From Hanleya hanleyi (Eukaryota > Mollusca > Polyplacophora > Lepidopleurida > Hanleyidae): DNA of 64,000 nt. A program made the translations under genes and the position numbers. Position 1 is the first letter of the stretch. The number at the start of each line of letters is the position of its first letter. This document shows, one piece after another, positions 44,098-55,854 of this stretch. The stretch spans positions 1 to 64,000 of the forward strand of contig JAVTVY010019603.1 in NCBI GenBank assembly GCA_036873755.1. Direction: 5' to 3'. The notes under the pieces are model-generated. The model saw only the letters and a list, made by a program, of their open reading frames with translations. It was not told the origin of the DNA and ran no database searches.

Positions 44098-45590
44098 GAT
44101 GGACCACTATGGGTCCAAATGGGTCATGGGAGGTGTCCAAGTGAAGCTTTTGTGGAGTAGAGTCAGAATGGCGTGTTTTTAAGTGCAAGTCGCGTCAATC
44201 TGCGCATGCGCAGTTGTGTGTAGTAAGTAAAGTGGTCATTTTGGGGCAGTGAAGGAAGGTATTTGGGGTAGAGAGGGACCACTATTGGTCCAATGGTGTC
44301 GAGGGAGGTATCACTTTGTAGTTCTTGAGGTGTAGACCCCGATTTGAGGGCTGTCCACAGCATCTGTTACGTCATCGATGACGTCATCAGTACGAGTAGT
44401 AACGAAAGTGGGCATTTTGGGGAAGTGAATGAAGGTGTTTGGGGTAGAGATGGACCATCCTTAGTCCGAATGCGTCGTGGGAGGTGTCATTTTGTAGCTC
44501 TCGGGGTGTACATCTCGATTTGAGGGATGTTTACGTCATCTGTGACGTCATTGGTGACGTCATCCGTAGGAGTAGTAGCCAAAGTGGGCATTTTGTGGGT
44601 GTGTGGAGGTGTTTTTGGGGTGGAGAGGGACCATCCTTGGTCCGAATGCGTCGTGGGGTGTCATTTTGTAGCTCTCGGGGTATAGATCCCGATATGAGAG
44701 ATGTTCACGTCATCAGTAGGAGTAGTGGCCAAAGTGGGCATTTTGGGAGGTGTGGAGGTGTGTTTGGGATAGAGAGGGACCACTAATGGTCCGAATGTGT
44801 CGAGGGAGGTATCACTTTGTAGTTCTTGGGGTGTAGACCCCGATTTGTGGGCTGTCCACAGCATCTGTGACGTCATCGGTGACGTCATCAGTACGAGTAG
44901 TAGCGAAAGTGAACATTTTGGGGAAGTGAAGGAAGGGATTTGGGGTAGAGATGGACCATCCTTGGTCCGAATGCGTCGTGGGAGGTGTCATTTTGTAGCT
45001 CTCGGGGTGTACATCTCGATTTGAGGGATGATCACGTCATCTGTGACGTCATTGGTGACGTCATCAGTAGGAGTAGTAGCCTAAGTGGGCATTTTGTGGG
45101 TGTGTGGAGGTGTGTTTGGGGTGGAGAGGGACCATCCTTGGTCCGAATGCGTCGTGGGGGTGTCATGTCGTAGCTCTCGGGGTATAGATCCCGATATAAG
45201 GGATGTTCACGTGATCTGTGACGTCATTGGTGACGTCATCAGAAGGAGTAGTAACCAAAGTGGGCATTTTGGGGGTGTGTGGAGGTGTGTTTGGGGTAGA
45301 GAGGGACAATCCTTGGTCCGAATGCGTCGGGGAGGTGTCATCTTGTAGTTCTCGGGTTGTACATCCCGATTTGAGGGATGTTCACGTCATCTATGACGTC
45401 ATTGGTGACGTCATCAGTAGGAGTAGTAGCGAAAGTGGACATTTTGGGTAAGTGAAGGAAGGGATTTGGGGTAGAAATGGACCAGTATTGGTCCGAATGC
45501 GTTCTGGGAGGTGTCATCTTGTAGCTTTCGGGGTTTACATCCCGATTTGAGGGCAGTGAAGGAAGGTATTTTGTGTAGAGATGAACTGCG
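44098..45590 (+). repeat. CRE-rich tandem array, about 8 units
   Basis: Same ~175 bp unit as 1110-1995. Eleven or so TGACGTCA octamers remain, usually in pairs 12 bp apart. Open frames through several units are repeat artefacts. Confidence 0.8.
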
Positions 45591-45609
45591 TCCGCCTGCG
45601 TCCTGTGGG

Positions 45610-45915
45610 GTGTGCATTATACCATATCTTTGCTGTATTATACCATATCTGTCTCGCATCATACCAAATCTGTGCTGTATTATACCATATCTGTCCTGTG
45701 TTAAACAATATCTGTTCTGTTTTATACCAAATCTGTCCTGTATTGTGTCATATTTGTCCTGTATTATACAATATATGTTCTGTATTATACCAATTCTGTG
45801 CTGTATTATACAGTATCTGTCCTGTATTATATCAAATCTGTGCTGTATTATACTATATCTGTCCTGTATTGTATCATATATGTCCTGTATTATACAATAT
45901 ATATTCTGTATTATA
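45610..45915 (+). repeat. 25-bp minisatellite
   Basis: About 12 copies of 'tgtattataccatatctgtcc' plus a few bases, roughly every 25 bp, with point variation. The period is not a multiple of three, so the apparent Cys/Ile-rich protein is not meaningful. Confidence 0.85.
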
Positions 45916-46194
45916 CAATCGCATAGCGGTTGTCATGAATAACAACAAGTTCAGCAATGTTCATACAGTTTATTATCCAAAATGTTACATCATACCCAGG
46001 CTGGGGGAGCCGCCCTGGGTATCTTTAGTATGTTCACAACAAAACAAATTGAAATATCAAACACCACGTTTTATTATTTAACGCACCGTCACATTAGGTA
46101 CAAGTGTTTACTGAGCTCAAGTCATCGATCAGCATGTAGACATATAGAGTATGTACGGCATGTTATGGTATTCATCAGTGCACGGGTGACGCGT

Positions 46195-47082
46195 TCAACC
46201 GATGGGGTGGTCGGTCAGCTTGGTCACGAAAAACGTAACATTGGTCACCCTCTCCACGAACCATTGGGTGTTGGGGTGTTGTTGTTGGGCCCATTCCAAG
46301 GGATCTACGGTGTCCAGTTTATCCAGCCTCGTCTCTAGCGAGGCCCGGTTAATGATGGTAAACGGTTGGTCAAATATCCGGATGTTACTGCTCGGGTAAA
46401 AGTATCGGACTTGATCTGTCTCCTTATGCTGCAGCACATAACCACACGCCAGATTTTATTTGAAGGACGTAGCTTGGTCATTGAAGATGGCTTCCATGTA
46501 GCTGCGTAGACGGGCGAGATCGGTCAGTCGGAAATTGTAGATATCTTGAATAGGGCGATGACGGTGGAAACAGTGCCGTATCATGGGCCAATGGCGCCGA
46601 TAGATGTCACTCACTGGATGGGCGTCCTGTAACAGATCGCTAGGAACATCCACTGCATCTTCCAGAAAATGTTCGATGTCGTCAGGCGTATGACTCGAAA
46701 CCGTAACGCTGGGGGCTGGTTGGATATCCAGTCTCTTCTGAACTGTGGGTATAGACGGGCTCTCCGTCATCGCATCACCAGTGGCGTTCGTCTCCCCGGG
46801 TTCATCTTCACTGGGTCTGACCCTCCTGGGTTCCTCTCTAGTGGAAAGTTGTCGCCCAAACCGTAGAGACGGGGCATGAATCAAACGTTGGTGCTGTCTT
46901 AACCGACTGGGTCGTTTGAAGAGTCGACCACAATCGTTACATTGTACCGTCGCACCCTCGTGGAATGGCTTCTCATGGCGGAGTATAGGATCTTCCCGAT
47001 TAAATGACCGTGCGCAGGTTATACAAGTATATCGTGCATCGTTGTGGGTGGAGACCTTCTGGCAATTTGTGCAAGTGAACAT
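46195..47082 (-). pseudogene. PolB N-terminal fragment with C2H2 zinc fingers
   Basis: Starts MFTCTNCQKVSTHNDARYTC at 47082. C2H2-like fingers follow (CITCARSFNREDPILRHEK and CNDCGRLFKRPSRLRQHQRL), then a linker, then a stretch matching the start of PolB at 15340-15740 (HKETDQVRYFYP, NVTFFVTKL, DHPIG). An in-frame TAA separates the parts near 46456, and coding homology stops at 46195. The polymerase domain itself is absent. It supports zinc fingers as the normal N-terminus of this PolB lineage. Confidence 0.75.
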
Positions 47083-47127
47083 CTTGGTGGTTGACAGAGT
47101 GTCTGATGAAACGGCTAGGCCGCTTCC

Positions 47128-47135
47128 CTTTTATA
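47128..47135 (-). promoter_or_regulatory. TATA box of the PolB fragment
   Basis: TATAAAAG on the - strand, about 50 bp before the ATG at 47082. Upstream (47230-47350) are 'catccggg' units as in the PolB promoter at 14827-15082. Confidence 0.55.
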
Positions 47136-47494
47136 GCACGCTAGCTGGTGATCTATTTTTAGCACACTCAGTTCAACTACCCGAAGTCGAGGACCGAGAT
47201 GTACTGGCGTACGACGCGTATGTGTGTGGGCAGTGAATTTTACATCCGGGATCTTGTCAACATCCGGGTTTCCAAGTGGGGTTTTCCCATCGTTCCCCCG
47301 TCTTCCATCCGGGTACTGTGGTTTTACATCCGTGTCCTCAACTTACATCCGGGTTTTTCATGAGCCGCATTGCGCGCGTGTGTGTGTGTTTGTGTTTGTG
47401 TCCATCCGTGCACAATGTAGAATTACGTTCTCTCCGCAAACTTCTTCTCATCGCATCAATATGCTCAGACCCATTCAATATAAACACAACCAAG

Positions 47495-48760
47495 AGACAA
47501 ATCCTAATTTTACATGCACCCACTCCTCCACCCTACCTCTGTGGGCAGGCCCCGATGAGCCCGGGGGACCGATATTCGCCCTTTGGGATAGGGTTGATAG
47601 GAGTTTTCCCCTATTGTAGGGGTAAAGTCCGTGTTCCGCTTTTTATATTTTCGGGACAAATCCTGAATTTACATGCACCCACTCCTCCACCCTACCTCTG
47701 TGGGCAGGCCCCGATGAGCCCGGGGGACCGATATTCGCCCTTTGGGATAGGGTTGATAGGAGTTTTCCCCTATTGTAGGGGTAAAGTCCGTGTTCCGCCT
47801 TTTATATTTTCGGAGACAAATCCTCATTTTACATACACCCACCCTGCACCCAGGCCCGATCAGCCCGGGGGACCGATATTCGCCCTTTGGGATAGGGTTG
47901 ATAGGAGTTTTCCCCTATTGTAGGGGTAAAGTCCGTGATCCGCTTTTTTATATTTTCGGAACAAATCCTCATTTTACTTGCACCCACCCATGCACCCAGA
48001 CCCAGATAAGCCAGGGACCGATATTCGCCCTTTGGGATAGGGTTGATAGGGGTTTTCCCCTATTTTAGGGGTAAAGTCCGTGTTCCGCTTTTTATGTTTT
48101 CGGGAAAAATCCTGATTTTACATGCACCATCCATGCACCCAGACCCCGATAAGCCCGGGGACCGATATTCGCCCTTTGGGATAGGGTTGATAGGGGTTTT
48201 CCTCTATTGTAGGGGTAAAGTCCGTGTTCCGCTTTTTATATTTTCGAGACAAATCCTCATTTTACATACACCCACCCATGACTTGCAAAATCCTTCCGTA
48301 GGGACCCCAAGTCCCCGACTCAAATGAATGGACGGCATACAAGTCAGTACATGCATTCCTGATCACGTGACGGCCGCATGATGGAAAAACCCCAGATACA
48401 AGTCAGTACATGCATTCCATATGGTCCTGGAGCAGCACTTCACTTTGACACCTCACTCGATCCAATCAGTCCACTACGGGCCCCTCCCGCCCCTGAAGAT
48501 TGCCGAACATTGTCAACCCTTGTATTTGGGACTATTTTCTGTCCGCGGAGGCAGACCGCATCACCGCCAAACCGCATCACCGCGGAGGAATCCCCTAACA
48601 TGTCTAAACATGATCCAAGGTCAGATGATGGACGGGATGAGAGGATACAGGTCAGTACATGCTCAAGTGCACTCAATGACCTTTGACCTCCGCCACGTGA
48701 CCGCCACAATATGCAAATTTTTGAGGTCAACTTAATCTGATATGCATGCTGTGTACTACT
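47495..48760. repeat. Right terminal inverted repeat of the 9.17 kb element
   Basis: About five direct copies of array A, then unique terminal sequence with E-box CACGTG (48695-48700) and octamer ATGCAAAT (48712-48719), ending GTGTACTACT. Reverse complement of 39591-41110 apart from repeat number. Confidence 0.85.
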
Positions 48761-48766
48761 CGCCTG

Positions 48767-49413
48767 TTTGAGATGGTATACGTCTGTGATCACACCATCT
48801 TAGTTGCTGAGATTACTTTCATGTGGGCCAAGAAAAAAAGACGAGAGTATAATGCTTCTTTGAAATATGTGTGCCTTAATGATAAGATTTAATATCCCCG
48901 AGACAGTTCCGATATCGAACTTTCTAGATTCAAACTGCTCCTTAGTTTCCTCTTCTGCTACGTGATCAGTTTTCCAAGACTTCAGGGTGTGCCTTATTGC
49001 AGCCTTGTTAATGTTTCCTCAAATTCAAACCACGCCATATATCTGCCTATCTCCCGTTCTACCGCTTCGCCTTCTGGTGATTTTTCCTCAACTTAATTTG
49101 TGTCTCAAACGTGCCCAGATGTACAGCGAGAATCATACTAGTACCGGTACGGTTAAGAATGCACCTATGTGTGCCTTAAATGAGTATTCTTAACACTACC
49201 TCCATTGTGCTACATTGGCCACATCGTCATTATAAAGGGGGAATTGGGGTGCACTGATGGGACAGTTTTTCATTTTTTTGGTGCAAAAATCTCCGCTATT
49301 ATTGTCCTGTATAGTAGTACTGGGACACCCACTCGAGTGCAATAACGCACCATGTTGTTTTCTAGATGACACTTTGGATGGCACATAATTTGCGCCTTAT
49401 TTCCAGGAAGGTG
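48767..49413. other. Non-coding stretch
   Basis: No gene, RNA or clear repeat recognised. Confidence 0.4.
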
Positions 49414-49778
49414 CACTCTCAGAAATATTCAGGAAATAATCCTGAATAGATCAGGCTGCACAAGGACAACTCAATTTCAGGGATTTTAACTGAAATCCAG
49501 GGATAATTGCCTGAAATTCTGGTATATCATCCATGAATTAAAGCTAAATTACCTGAATTTTAGGGGACTCGGATTTTACGTACCTGAATAGGATCGCGAA
49601 CTTCCTAATCCGGGTGGTAAATTTGGCTGAATTTCAGAGAAAATCCTCTCATTCAGGGATCTTTTTTCAGATATTCAGGAAATTATCCATGGATTTTAGG
49701 TAAAATCCCTGAAATTGAATTGTCCTTGTGCAGCTTGATCTATTCACGATTATTCCCTAAATATTTCTGAGACTGTGC
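49414..49778. mobile_element. Foldback MITE, ~365 bp
   Basis: Terminal inverted arms of about 85 bp ('ctctcagaaatattcagg', 'aggacaactcaatttcaggg') with many internal 'cctgaaat' repeats. GTGCA flanks both sides (49411-49415 and 49774-49778), a possible 5-bp duplication. Termini resemble the MITE at 14077. Non-coding. Confidence 0.65.
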
Positions 49779-50525
49779 AGTAAAGACAAATAAATCTGAA
49801 TTGATGCTTGTGCTTCCCCTATCTCAATAGCGCTTGGAATTATAGGCCCAAATAAATGCTCATCATGCAGTATTTCGGTGTATTTCTGAGAATCGTTCCT
49901 GAAATATAATGGGATTTTGTTTCCCTGTGTTCCGATTGGATGGTGTTTAGCCAACGCGTGGAGTGCGCATGCGCAGAAGAAGCATTTGTAAACCAGATTC
50001 ATGACGGTACCAAGATTTCTGCCAAATCGCTGCAGCTCCCAAACAGTAGCTACAGCAAACCATTAATAAGCAGTAAAGAAACACCGGAGGAAAGGTGATC
50101 TGTAGAATACCCCTGTTTCTGTTATTCATCGGGAAAAGTCTTAAGTGCAATCGAGAGGAGAACCACGTGTTTGCTGCTCGAGGGAACGCTCTCTTATTAA
50201 CTCTCGTTAGCCCGAGACATGCTGTGAAAACCTCTCTGCCTTAGTTATTTTGATGATCCGGTTGTTTACACGGCTAGGAAAACTTCCTCCAGCTATATTC
50301 CACATAGACATAGCTCATGCTCCTTCGAGGGCTTCGATTACCAACCCATGCCGTCCGTGGCTTGATCGGGAACAACCGAGGATGCTATCTACTGCAGTAC
50401 CAAACTATATATATAATACTGGTTTGTCATTAACAACTGTCAGTTCATGACATTTCCAATAGTTTTCATCGCAATTTCAGGGGCTCCTGAGAAATTATAT
50501 GCATATTTCCTATAGTGTTTCTTTC

Positions 50526-50760
50526 AAATTCATCGCGCTATACGCCATACCAAATATCGTTTCTTCATTATATAGCCAGTTGCGCACAATGCAACACCGA
50601 GAGAGAAGGTTGGTCATCACAGGGACAATCCACGGGTGTAATACCTATGGGCCGTCATAGCTCAGTCGGTAGCGCATCGGCGCGATAAGCTGGGGTCGTG
50701 AGTTCGAATCCCGTTGACGACCAATTTATTCTTTCTCTCTCAAAAATCATTTCAAATTCA
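50526..50760 (+). mobile_element. tRNA-derived SINE, with tail of a preceding unit
   Basis: tRNA-like head at 50650-50722 with an A-box 'tagctcagtcggtagcgc' and B-box 'gagttcgaatcc', followed by 'aatttattctttctctctc'. The preceding 'ctatacgccataccaaatat' is the tail of an upstream unit. The same head-to-tail order occurs at 59226-59696, so the family seems to be dimeric. Confidence 0.75.
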
Positions 50761-50881
50761 TGTCCGACTTAATAGACAAGTTTCCAGAAAAAGACAGCAT
50801 GGTGTTACTCCATTCAATGTCTAGTAGAAGTCATCGATAAACCTATTGTCGATTCCATAACAGATAACTTTTTCTTAAAAC

Positions 50882-51265
50882 ATGTTTGGTTTCCTTCGTC
50901 TTACGGGACTTTACTTACGGGATGGTATGGTATACCTTTGCTTGGCAGTTCGGCAAGTTGCCGTCAAAGGAATAAATGCTCTGGCGCCCCACTCACTTGA
51001 CATTTTCAGATGGGATTTTAAGTGGGTTTACACACGCCTGGGGACCTATTTTTGGTCCATTGCGGTTTTGGGTTACATGGATGAAGCACAAAAACGTTCT
51101 AATATTAGAGAGAGTTTATATTTTGGTACCTGTTCTCGTCTGCATATTAACCCATCCGATTACAAACACGTGTTACTACAATGTACTGTCAGTTACTCTC
51201 TCCTTGCTGGTCAGGTGTATCTTTTCTTTCCTCTCTTGCGCATGGACCCGTACCTCTCCCGGTAG
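50882..51265 (+). CDS. Unassigned 127-codon ORF
   Basis: Opens with ATG and runs to the stop at 51265. Mixed hydrophobic composition, no motif or repeat match I recognise. May be chance. Confidence 0.15.
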   Translation: MFGFLRLTGLYLRDGMVYLCLAVRQVAVKGINALAPHSLDIFRWDFKWVYTRLGTYFWSIAVLGYMDEAQKRSNIRESLYFGTCSRLHINPSDYKHVLLQCTVSYSLLAGQVYLFFPLLRMDPYLSR

Positions 51266-51269
51266 GATT

Positions 51270-52880
51270 TCATGACTGAATACTTTCTTATGAATGTTTT
51301 TATTGGATTCTGAGCGAATGAGGAGGGGCGGGAAAGTTTTGTGACCAGAGTAGTAAACAAATAAATGCATAGTCGAACTAGGAGAGCCTCTGAACACAGA
51401 AGAAGGGGTTTACGTCATCACCGGAAGTGACGTCATCAGTGGAATTGTCGTAACCACTGGATGTGACATCACCCGAAATAACTTGAAGAAATGTTGTAAA
51501 ATCAGTTCGGGGAATCTTGGTCAGAGTGAAGGGAGTGAGAATCAGAATCATGTGTACGGCCGCCATGTTTGTTCTCGTGGTTAGGATTTGTAAAGAATCG
51601 TCGACCATGTTTGATCACGTGATACTTTTGGTATAACCCGTGTCCACTGTAGCGGAGAAGTCTATGAAACCTTGTTGGTTAAACAAAGAGAAAACCCCTT
51701 AAATTTTCCACACCTTCACTCGATATCCGAATACCGTGTGATAATTCGACCAATCAGAATCATGTATACGACCGCCTTTGTTTATCACGTGACAGATCCA
51801 ATTATAGCGTGAAGGATATATCATTACCATTTCGCTTCAAACGCCATACTAGCTGGTGCAAATGATAATACTACGCTGTTGGAAGGATAAGTGTAAGGGG
51901 AGGTAAATCTATTTGTATTCTGGAGACAACAACTCGATTTAGCTATATCATATTTAGGCTATCTTGTTTAAGTATCTTAACCCTACCAAGCATGTGAGGG
52001 GCCATGATGGTCCATGATGGTACCAAACTTTCTATCCTATCCCTGGAACGACAAAAAATTGCGCGCTGACACTCAGTGACTTTGCAGTTTATCATATTGG
52101 AGTGGTTTATCATATTTGAGTCATTTTGAGCCTATTTGCATAACCCCCGGTGCAGACTATGAAGGGTAAATTCAAAATGGCGGCCATGTGGGGTACCAAA
52201 AAAGTTATATTTCGTAAGTTTTCTTCAAAATTCCTGCTTTTCCGCGAGAAAAACTATTTTATTTCACATCTATTATTTACTAATTTATCATGCAGTTAAA
52301 TCTGACCGAAAAATCGATTTAAAAAATGCCTTTTTGTACACGAGGATCCCAACGACGCCATAATGACGTTATAGTACTGGAAGTGGGGTTTTATATTCGA
52401 TATCGGAACATTTGCTCTATGTAAACCACTACTGGTAGACATAGAAGACAAATTGGAGAACATTGTTTGATCGTAGATATTCAAGAAACAAGTCATCTCG
52501 GGTAAATACGGCGACCTAATAAAGCTATCTGCTGCTTATCGATAGGGTTGTTGCCATACTGGCAATTTAATCTGATATCCCTGGAGGCTTTACTATGATC
52601 GAATACGTTTCAGTACTAGAAATGGCGGAGGTATAACCTTCAAAATAATATCGCTATATATTTAAGAGAAGTAGAGTTATATCTACTGGTATCGATAATT
52701 TATGGGATACACATCTATCTGAATATAGCTAAATATAACGGCAGAATCCAGTTTCTTCTCATTACGATCGAAATCTTCTATACAGATACTTTTGCATAGT
52801 ACCCCTGGCAGGATAAATCTCATCAGTCCATTATAGAGGAACTGGAGAAGACTCCCACAGAAGAGAAACAACCCACATTT
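51270..52880. other. Non-coding stretch with an ETS-CRE site
   Basis: CCGGAAGTGACGTCA at 51421-51435 is the same composite as in Polinton ends; no Polinton terminus is visible beside it. Nothing else recognised. Confidence 0.4.
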
Positions 52881-52888
52881 TCTCCCAT

Positions 52889-53137
52889 TTGAAAAAAGGA
52901 AATGAATATACAAACACATGTGTTACAGCATATGTAAAGAAGAAGGGTGTCAAAATATTGCGTCGCAAAAAAATGGGAAGAAAGCTAAGACCTTATATGG
53001 TCCCTAAATTAGTAACTAAAGACAACCAGAGAGAAAGGGGCGCTAGTGTGGAAGGAGCTAGACGTAGATCACTGATCAAACGTAAGAATAAATCACAGAA
53101 GACGAATGTAACAAAGCGCCCCTATAAGTTCGATTAG
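52889..53137 (+). CDS. Small basic protein of unknown function, virus-like relic region
   Basis: 82 codons, very Lys/Arg-rich (GVKILRRKKMGRKLRPYMVP and a basic C-terminus RPYKFD). Lies upstream of an ATPase relic on the same strand. It could be a DNA-condensing virion protein of the same AT-rich element, but no family is recognised. Confidence 0.35.
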   Translation: MKKGNEYTNTCVTAYVKKKGVKILRRKKMGRKLRPYMVPKLVTKDNQRERGASVEGARRRSLIKRKNKSQKTNVTKRPYKFD

Positions 53138-53389
53138 GCGATACTGGGAGGATTTCACATTCTATGTATTTAATAGTAGTGAAACATGAACGTTGGCCTA
53201 TATAATTCCTGAGTAGATTTGCACACAAGAACATCGAGAATATTCAGGCGTATCAAGTTTTCGCCCTTGCATTGTATATATGACTATATCGAATAGATTT
53301 ACCTCATTCTTGGAGCAACCGTCGAATGCGTCACATCATCCCTACTAAACCGGTACCGTGTTGCCGTGGAGAGATAACCACGTTTATGA

Positions 53390-53575
53390 TTGAGACGATG
53401 GATCAGAATTTGTGTAGACCAAGCTGAAATCTTCCTGAGGCAAGAAGCTAATCAAAATGGAGAGAGGCGACAAGATAATCCTTCAAAGAAAAAGAAAAAG
53501 CAACATATAACAATGCTAACATATTACCCTCCAAGCATGCTTAGCGGCTTCACTAGCTTCAAAAAAAAAATATAG
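53390..53575 (+). CDS. Small Lys-rich ORF, unknown
   Basis: 61 codons with a KKKKK tract then MLTYYPPSMLSGFTSFKKK. Same strand and region as the ATPase relic. No family recognised; possibly a fragment. Confidence 0.2.
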   Translation: MRRWIRICVDQAEIFLRQEANQNGERRQDNPSKKKKKQHITMLTYYPPSMLSGFTSFKKKI

Positions 53576-53822
53576 AGAGAGTGGCATAATCAAGCTACGT
53601 CGTTTTCCATGAAAGTGTTGATCGTAAATCATCGACTATATCCAATGTCTCTTTGTGATATAAGAAGTTATCGAGATCCGACAGTTTGCCGAAACATATA
53701 TGCGACTGGCGCATAGCGAGTCAAATAATCCAATGGACGAGAGGGTTCAAGTCAACTAGGAGATTGTGAAACTGATAATAAGACCACAAGAGATGAATAC
53801 TTATATTATCAAATAATCAGCG

Positions 53823-54646
53823 ATGGAATCTAGACAACATAATGTCGAGAAATCATCTGTACCAGAAACTGACAGATTCTCAAACCATCCATTCACGATG
53901 AAAGTTGCGGGACCTACAGGAAGTGGGAAAAGTGTAGAGATAAATAAGTTACTAGGGTTACCGAAGTTAATTGAGAACTAGGTGGAACAGATCCCGCAAA
54001 AATTAATCTAATGTTATAATTGACACTTTTATTACCTCATTGATTATATATATCTTCAATTTCTTCGCGAATTGATCTCATTGTAAAATTATTTATTGTT
54101 TTAGTCATTGCGTTATATTATTCAACTCACGGTTATATTTCCTTCGCAGTTATTGGTTTTGTAGCAAAACCGAGACTAAATAAAGTGTTATTGTATTGAA
54201 TGGCAACACATTTTCGAGGATATGATGAGTTGAGTCCATGGTGTAGCGTTTTGAAGGGTATACCCTTAAACATCCATGATTACGGCTATTTCGATCTCTC
54301 TCTGTAAGAAACTTGATAATATTGGATGATCTTATGACAGAGGTCAAACAAGACACACGAATAGCCGATCTATTTAACAGATGATCTAATCATTTTAACG
54401 CTCCTGCTAGAAAGTGCATAAACTACTCTACCAGGGCAAAGCTCACAGAGATACCGAATTGAACTGCCATCATGCTGTTTTTAAAACGACCCCGTCGACA
54501 AGCATTAGGTTTCATTATTAGGTCGTATTTATTCGAAGACACTCGAATACATTATGGAAGCGTATAAAGACCACATCTCTTCACCGTACGTGTATTTATT
54601 TATCGATATTAAAACAACTACGTCTGAAAGTCGAAAGTTGAAGTAA
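53823..54646 (+). pseudogene. Third packaging ATPase relic, AT-rich lineage
   Basis: Three conserved islands are in correct order. The N-terminus has FTMKVAGPTGSGKS (Walker A, 53910-53933), the middle has LIILDDLMTEVKQDTRIADL (Walker B, 54313-54336), and the end has IMEAYKDHISSPYVYLFIDI (54542-54646), preceded by LFLKRPRRQALG in another frame. Stops and frame changes separate them, and about 300 bp between the first two islands looks foreign or highly decayed. Base composition is much more AT-rich than the 15-24 kb Polinton, so it derives from another virus-like element. Confidence 0.7.
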
Positions 54647-54649
54647 AGT

Positions 54650-55640
54650 GTACTTGAGAGGGTTATATCACAGACAACTAGTGAACCAAAAAACGTGGAG
54701 ATGGACAACTCGACCCTGGTTTAAATTTAGCGAGTGTGATGAAACCTGTTTTTTAAACATATTTCTACGATATATCGACCAATATGACCAGGGTTATACG
54801 TTTAAGGCTTGATATGGAACTCAATATACACATCTAGCTTCATATTCCGCATTCAGTAGATAGCCGTCGTCCATATCTTTTTTCCACTACGTGGTTGGCC
54901 TTGAATTGAATTACCGCTAACTATATAAAAGCTAGCTATTTTATTATGGGACTATTGAAGGCTCCTGCTGTGAATTGCCGTAAGTATATAAGAATATGTT
55001 GTATTGTTAGAAAAAATTTCGGGTAAACGATTAATGTACAAAGATAATAATATAAACGGTCAAATCACTACCGAGTAAATCTCATCCACATTGTTTTGCC
55101 AAGGTGCAGATTAACGTAAAATTTGTAGAATGTGATACCTTAAACTACCAAAATATTTTCGAGTGTATCTACAATGTATATCCATCTTTCTTCTATTTAT
55201 CTGAAAAACGCGCATGTGTCTTTTTATATAATAATTGTGTCGTCGCATGGCCCCAGTTTTGAAATAATGATTTATTCTAACCGAGAAAACAAATCATTTC
55301 ACCCCGCACTCTGATATACACCATCCGTTTACCTGACTCAGAAACCACTGGGCGTGCAGTCACGGTTCATATCTCATCCGACAACTCTCGCAAACGTATT
55401 TTTAGTGCTGGACAAGGGCACTGAAAACCATTAAAGAGCTGCGAATGTATTCCACACGCAAAGACTATAATTTAAAATGACAAGTTTGCGCTCTAAACTT
55501 TTTCTGTAGAATCAGAATTGTAGAATTTTAAATCGGTGAACGTTATTCGAGAATTACATTGTGACCTACATGTCGGCGTAGCAGGCCATTTCATCGCTAT
55601 CTATACCATAATATATGGTATTATGGCGAAGAAGTCAAAA
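54650..55640. other. AT-rich stretch without a recognised gene
   Basis: Follows the ATPase relic on the same strand and may hold further decayed genes of that element; none can be supported. Confidence 0.3.
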
Positions 55641-55648
55641 GTCGCCAG

Positions 55649-55690
55649 TCGCCGCGCGCCGTGGTTCGTCCGGTGAGTGGCGCGCGGCGA
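55649..55690. repeat. GC-rich 12-bp perfect hairpin with T-run
   Basis: TCGCCGCGCGCC (55649-55660) pairs with 55679-55690 across an 18-nt loop, followed by GG then seven T. It stands out in AT-rich surroundings. Confidence 0.6.
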
Positions 55691-55854
55691 GGTTTTTTTC
55701 AGGTTAGGAGATAAAATCACTGCATTGTGACATTAGCTGGCGACCTGACAACCGCTGATGACACAATTATCGCAATTCGTGTATGCATCGGATCCGTCCG
55801 ATATGTGAGGAAGTTCTGGCCAATATAAGCAGATCTGCATTTGTGGTACATGGC

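Larger units (their letters stand above)
39591..48760. mobile_element. Complete Polinton-type element, 9.17 kb, TSD CGCCTG
   Basis: Starts AGTAGTATACAGCATGCATA at 39591 and ends with its reverse complement (one mismatch, AGTAGTACAC) at 48760. The 6-bp CGCCTG directly flanks both ends (39585-39590 and 48761-48766). Six-base duplications and long inverted repeats are the Polinton/Maverick hallmark. Content: terminal repeats with array A, repeat B, a CRE array, a 25-bp minisatellite, and only the N-terminal part of a PolB gene. A Penelope-like element is inserted at 41793-44096. It must be mobilised in trans. Confidence 0.85.

Noticed and set aside
45511..46081. Cys/Ile-rich open frames over the 25-bp minisatellite
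   Set aside because: The period is not a multiple of three, so the frame rotates through the unit; protein repeats are a by-product.
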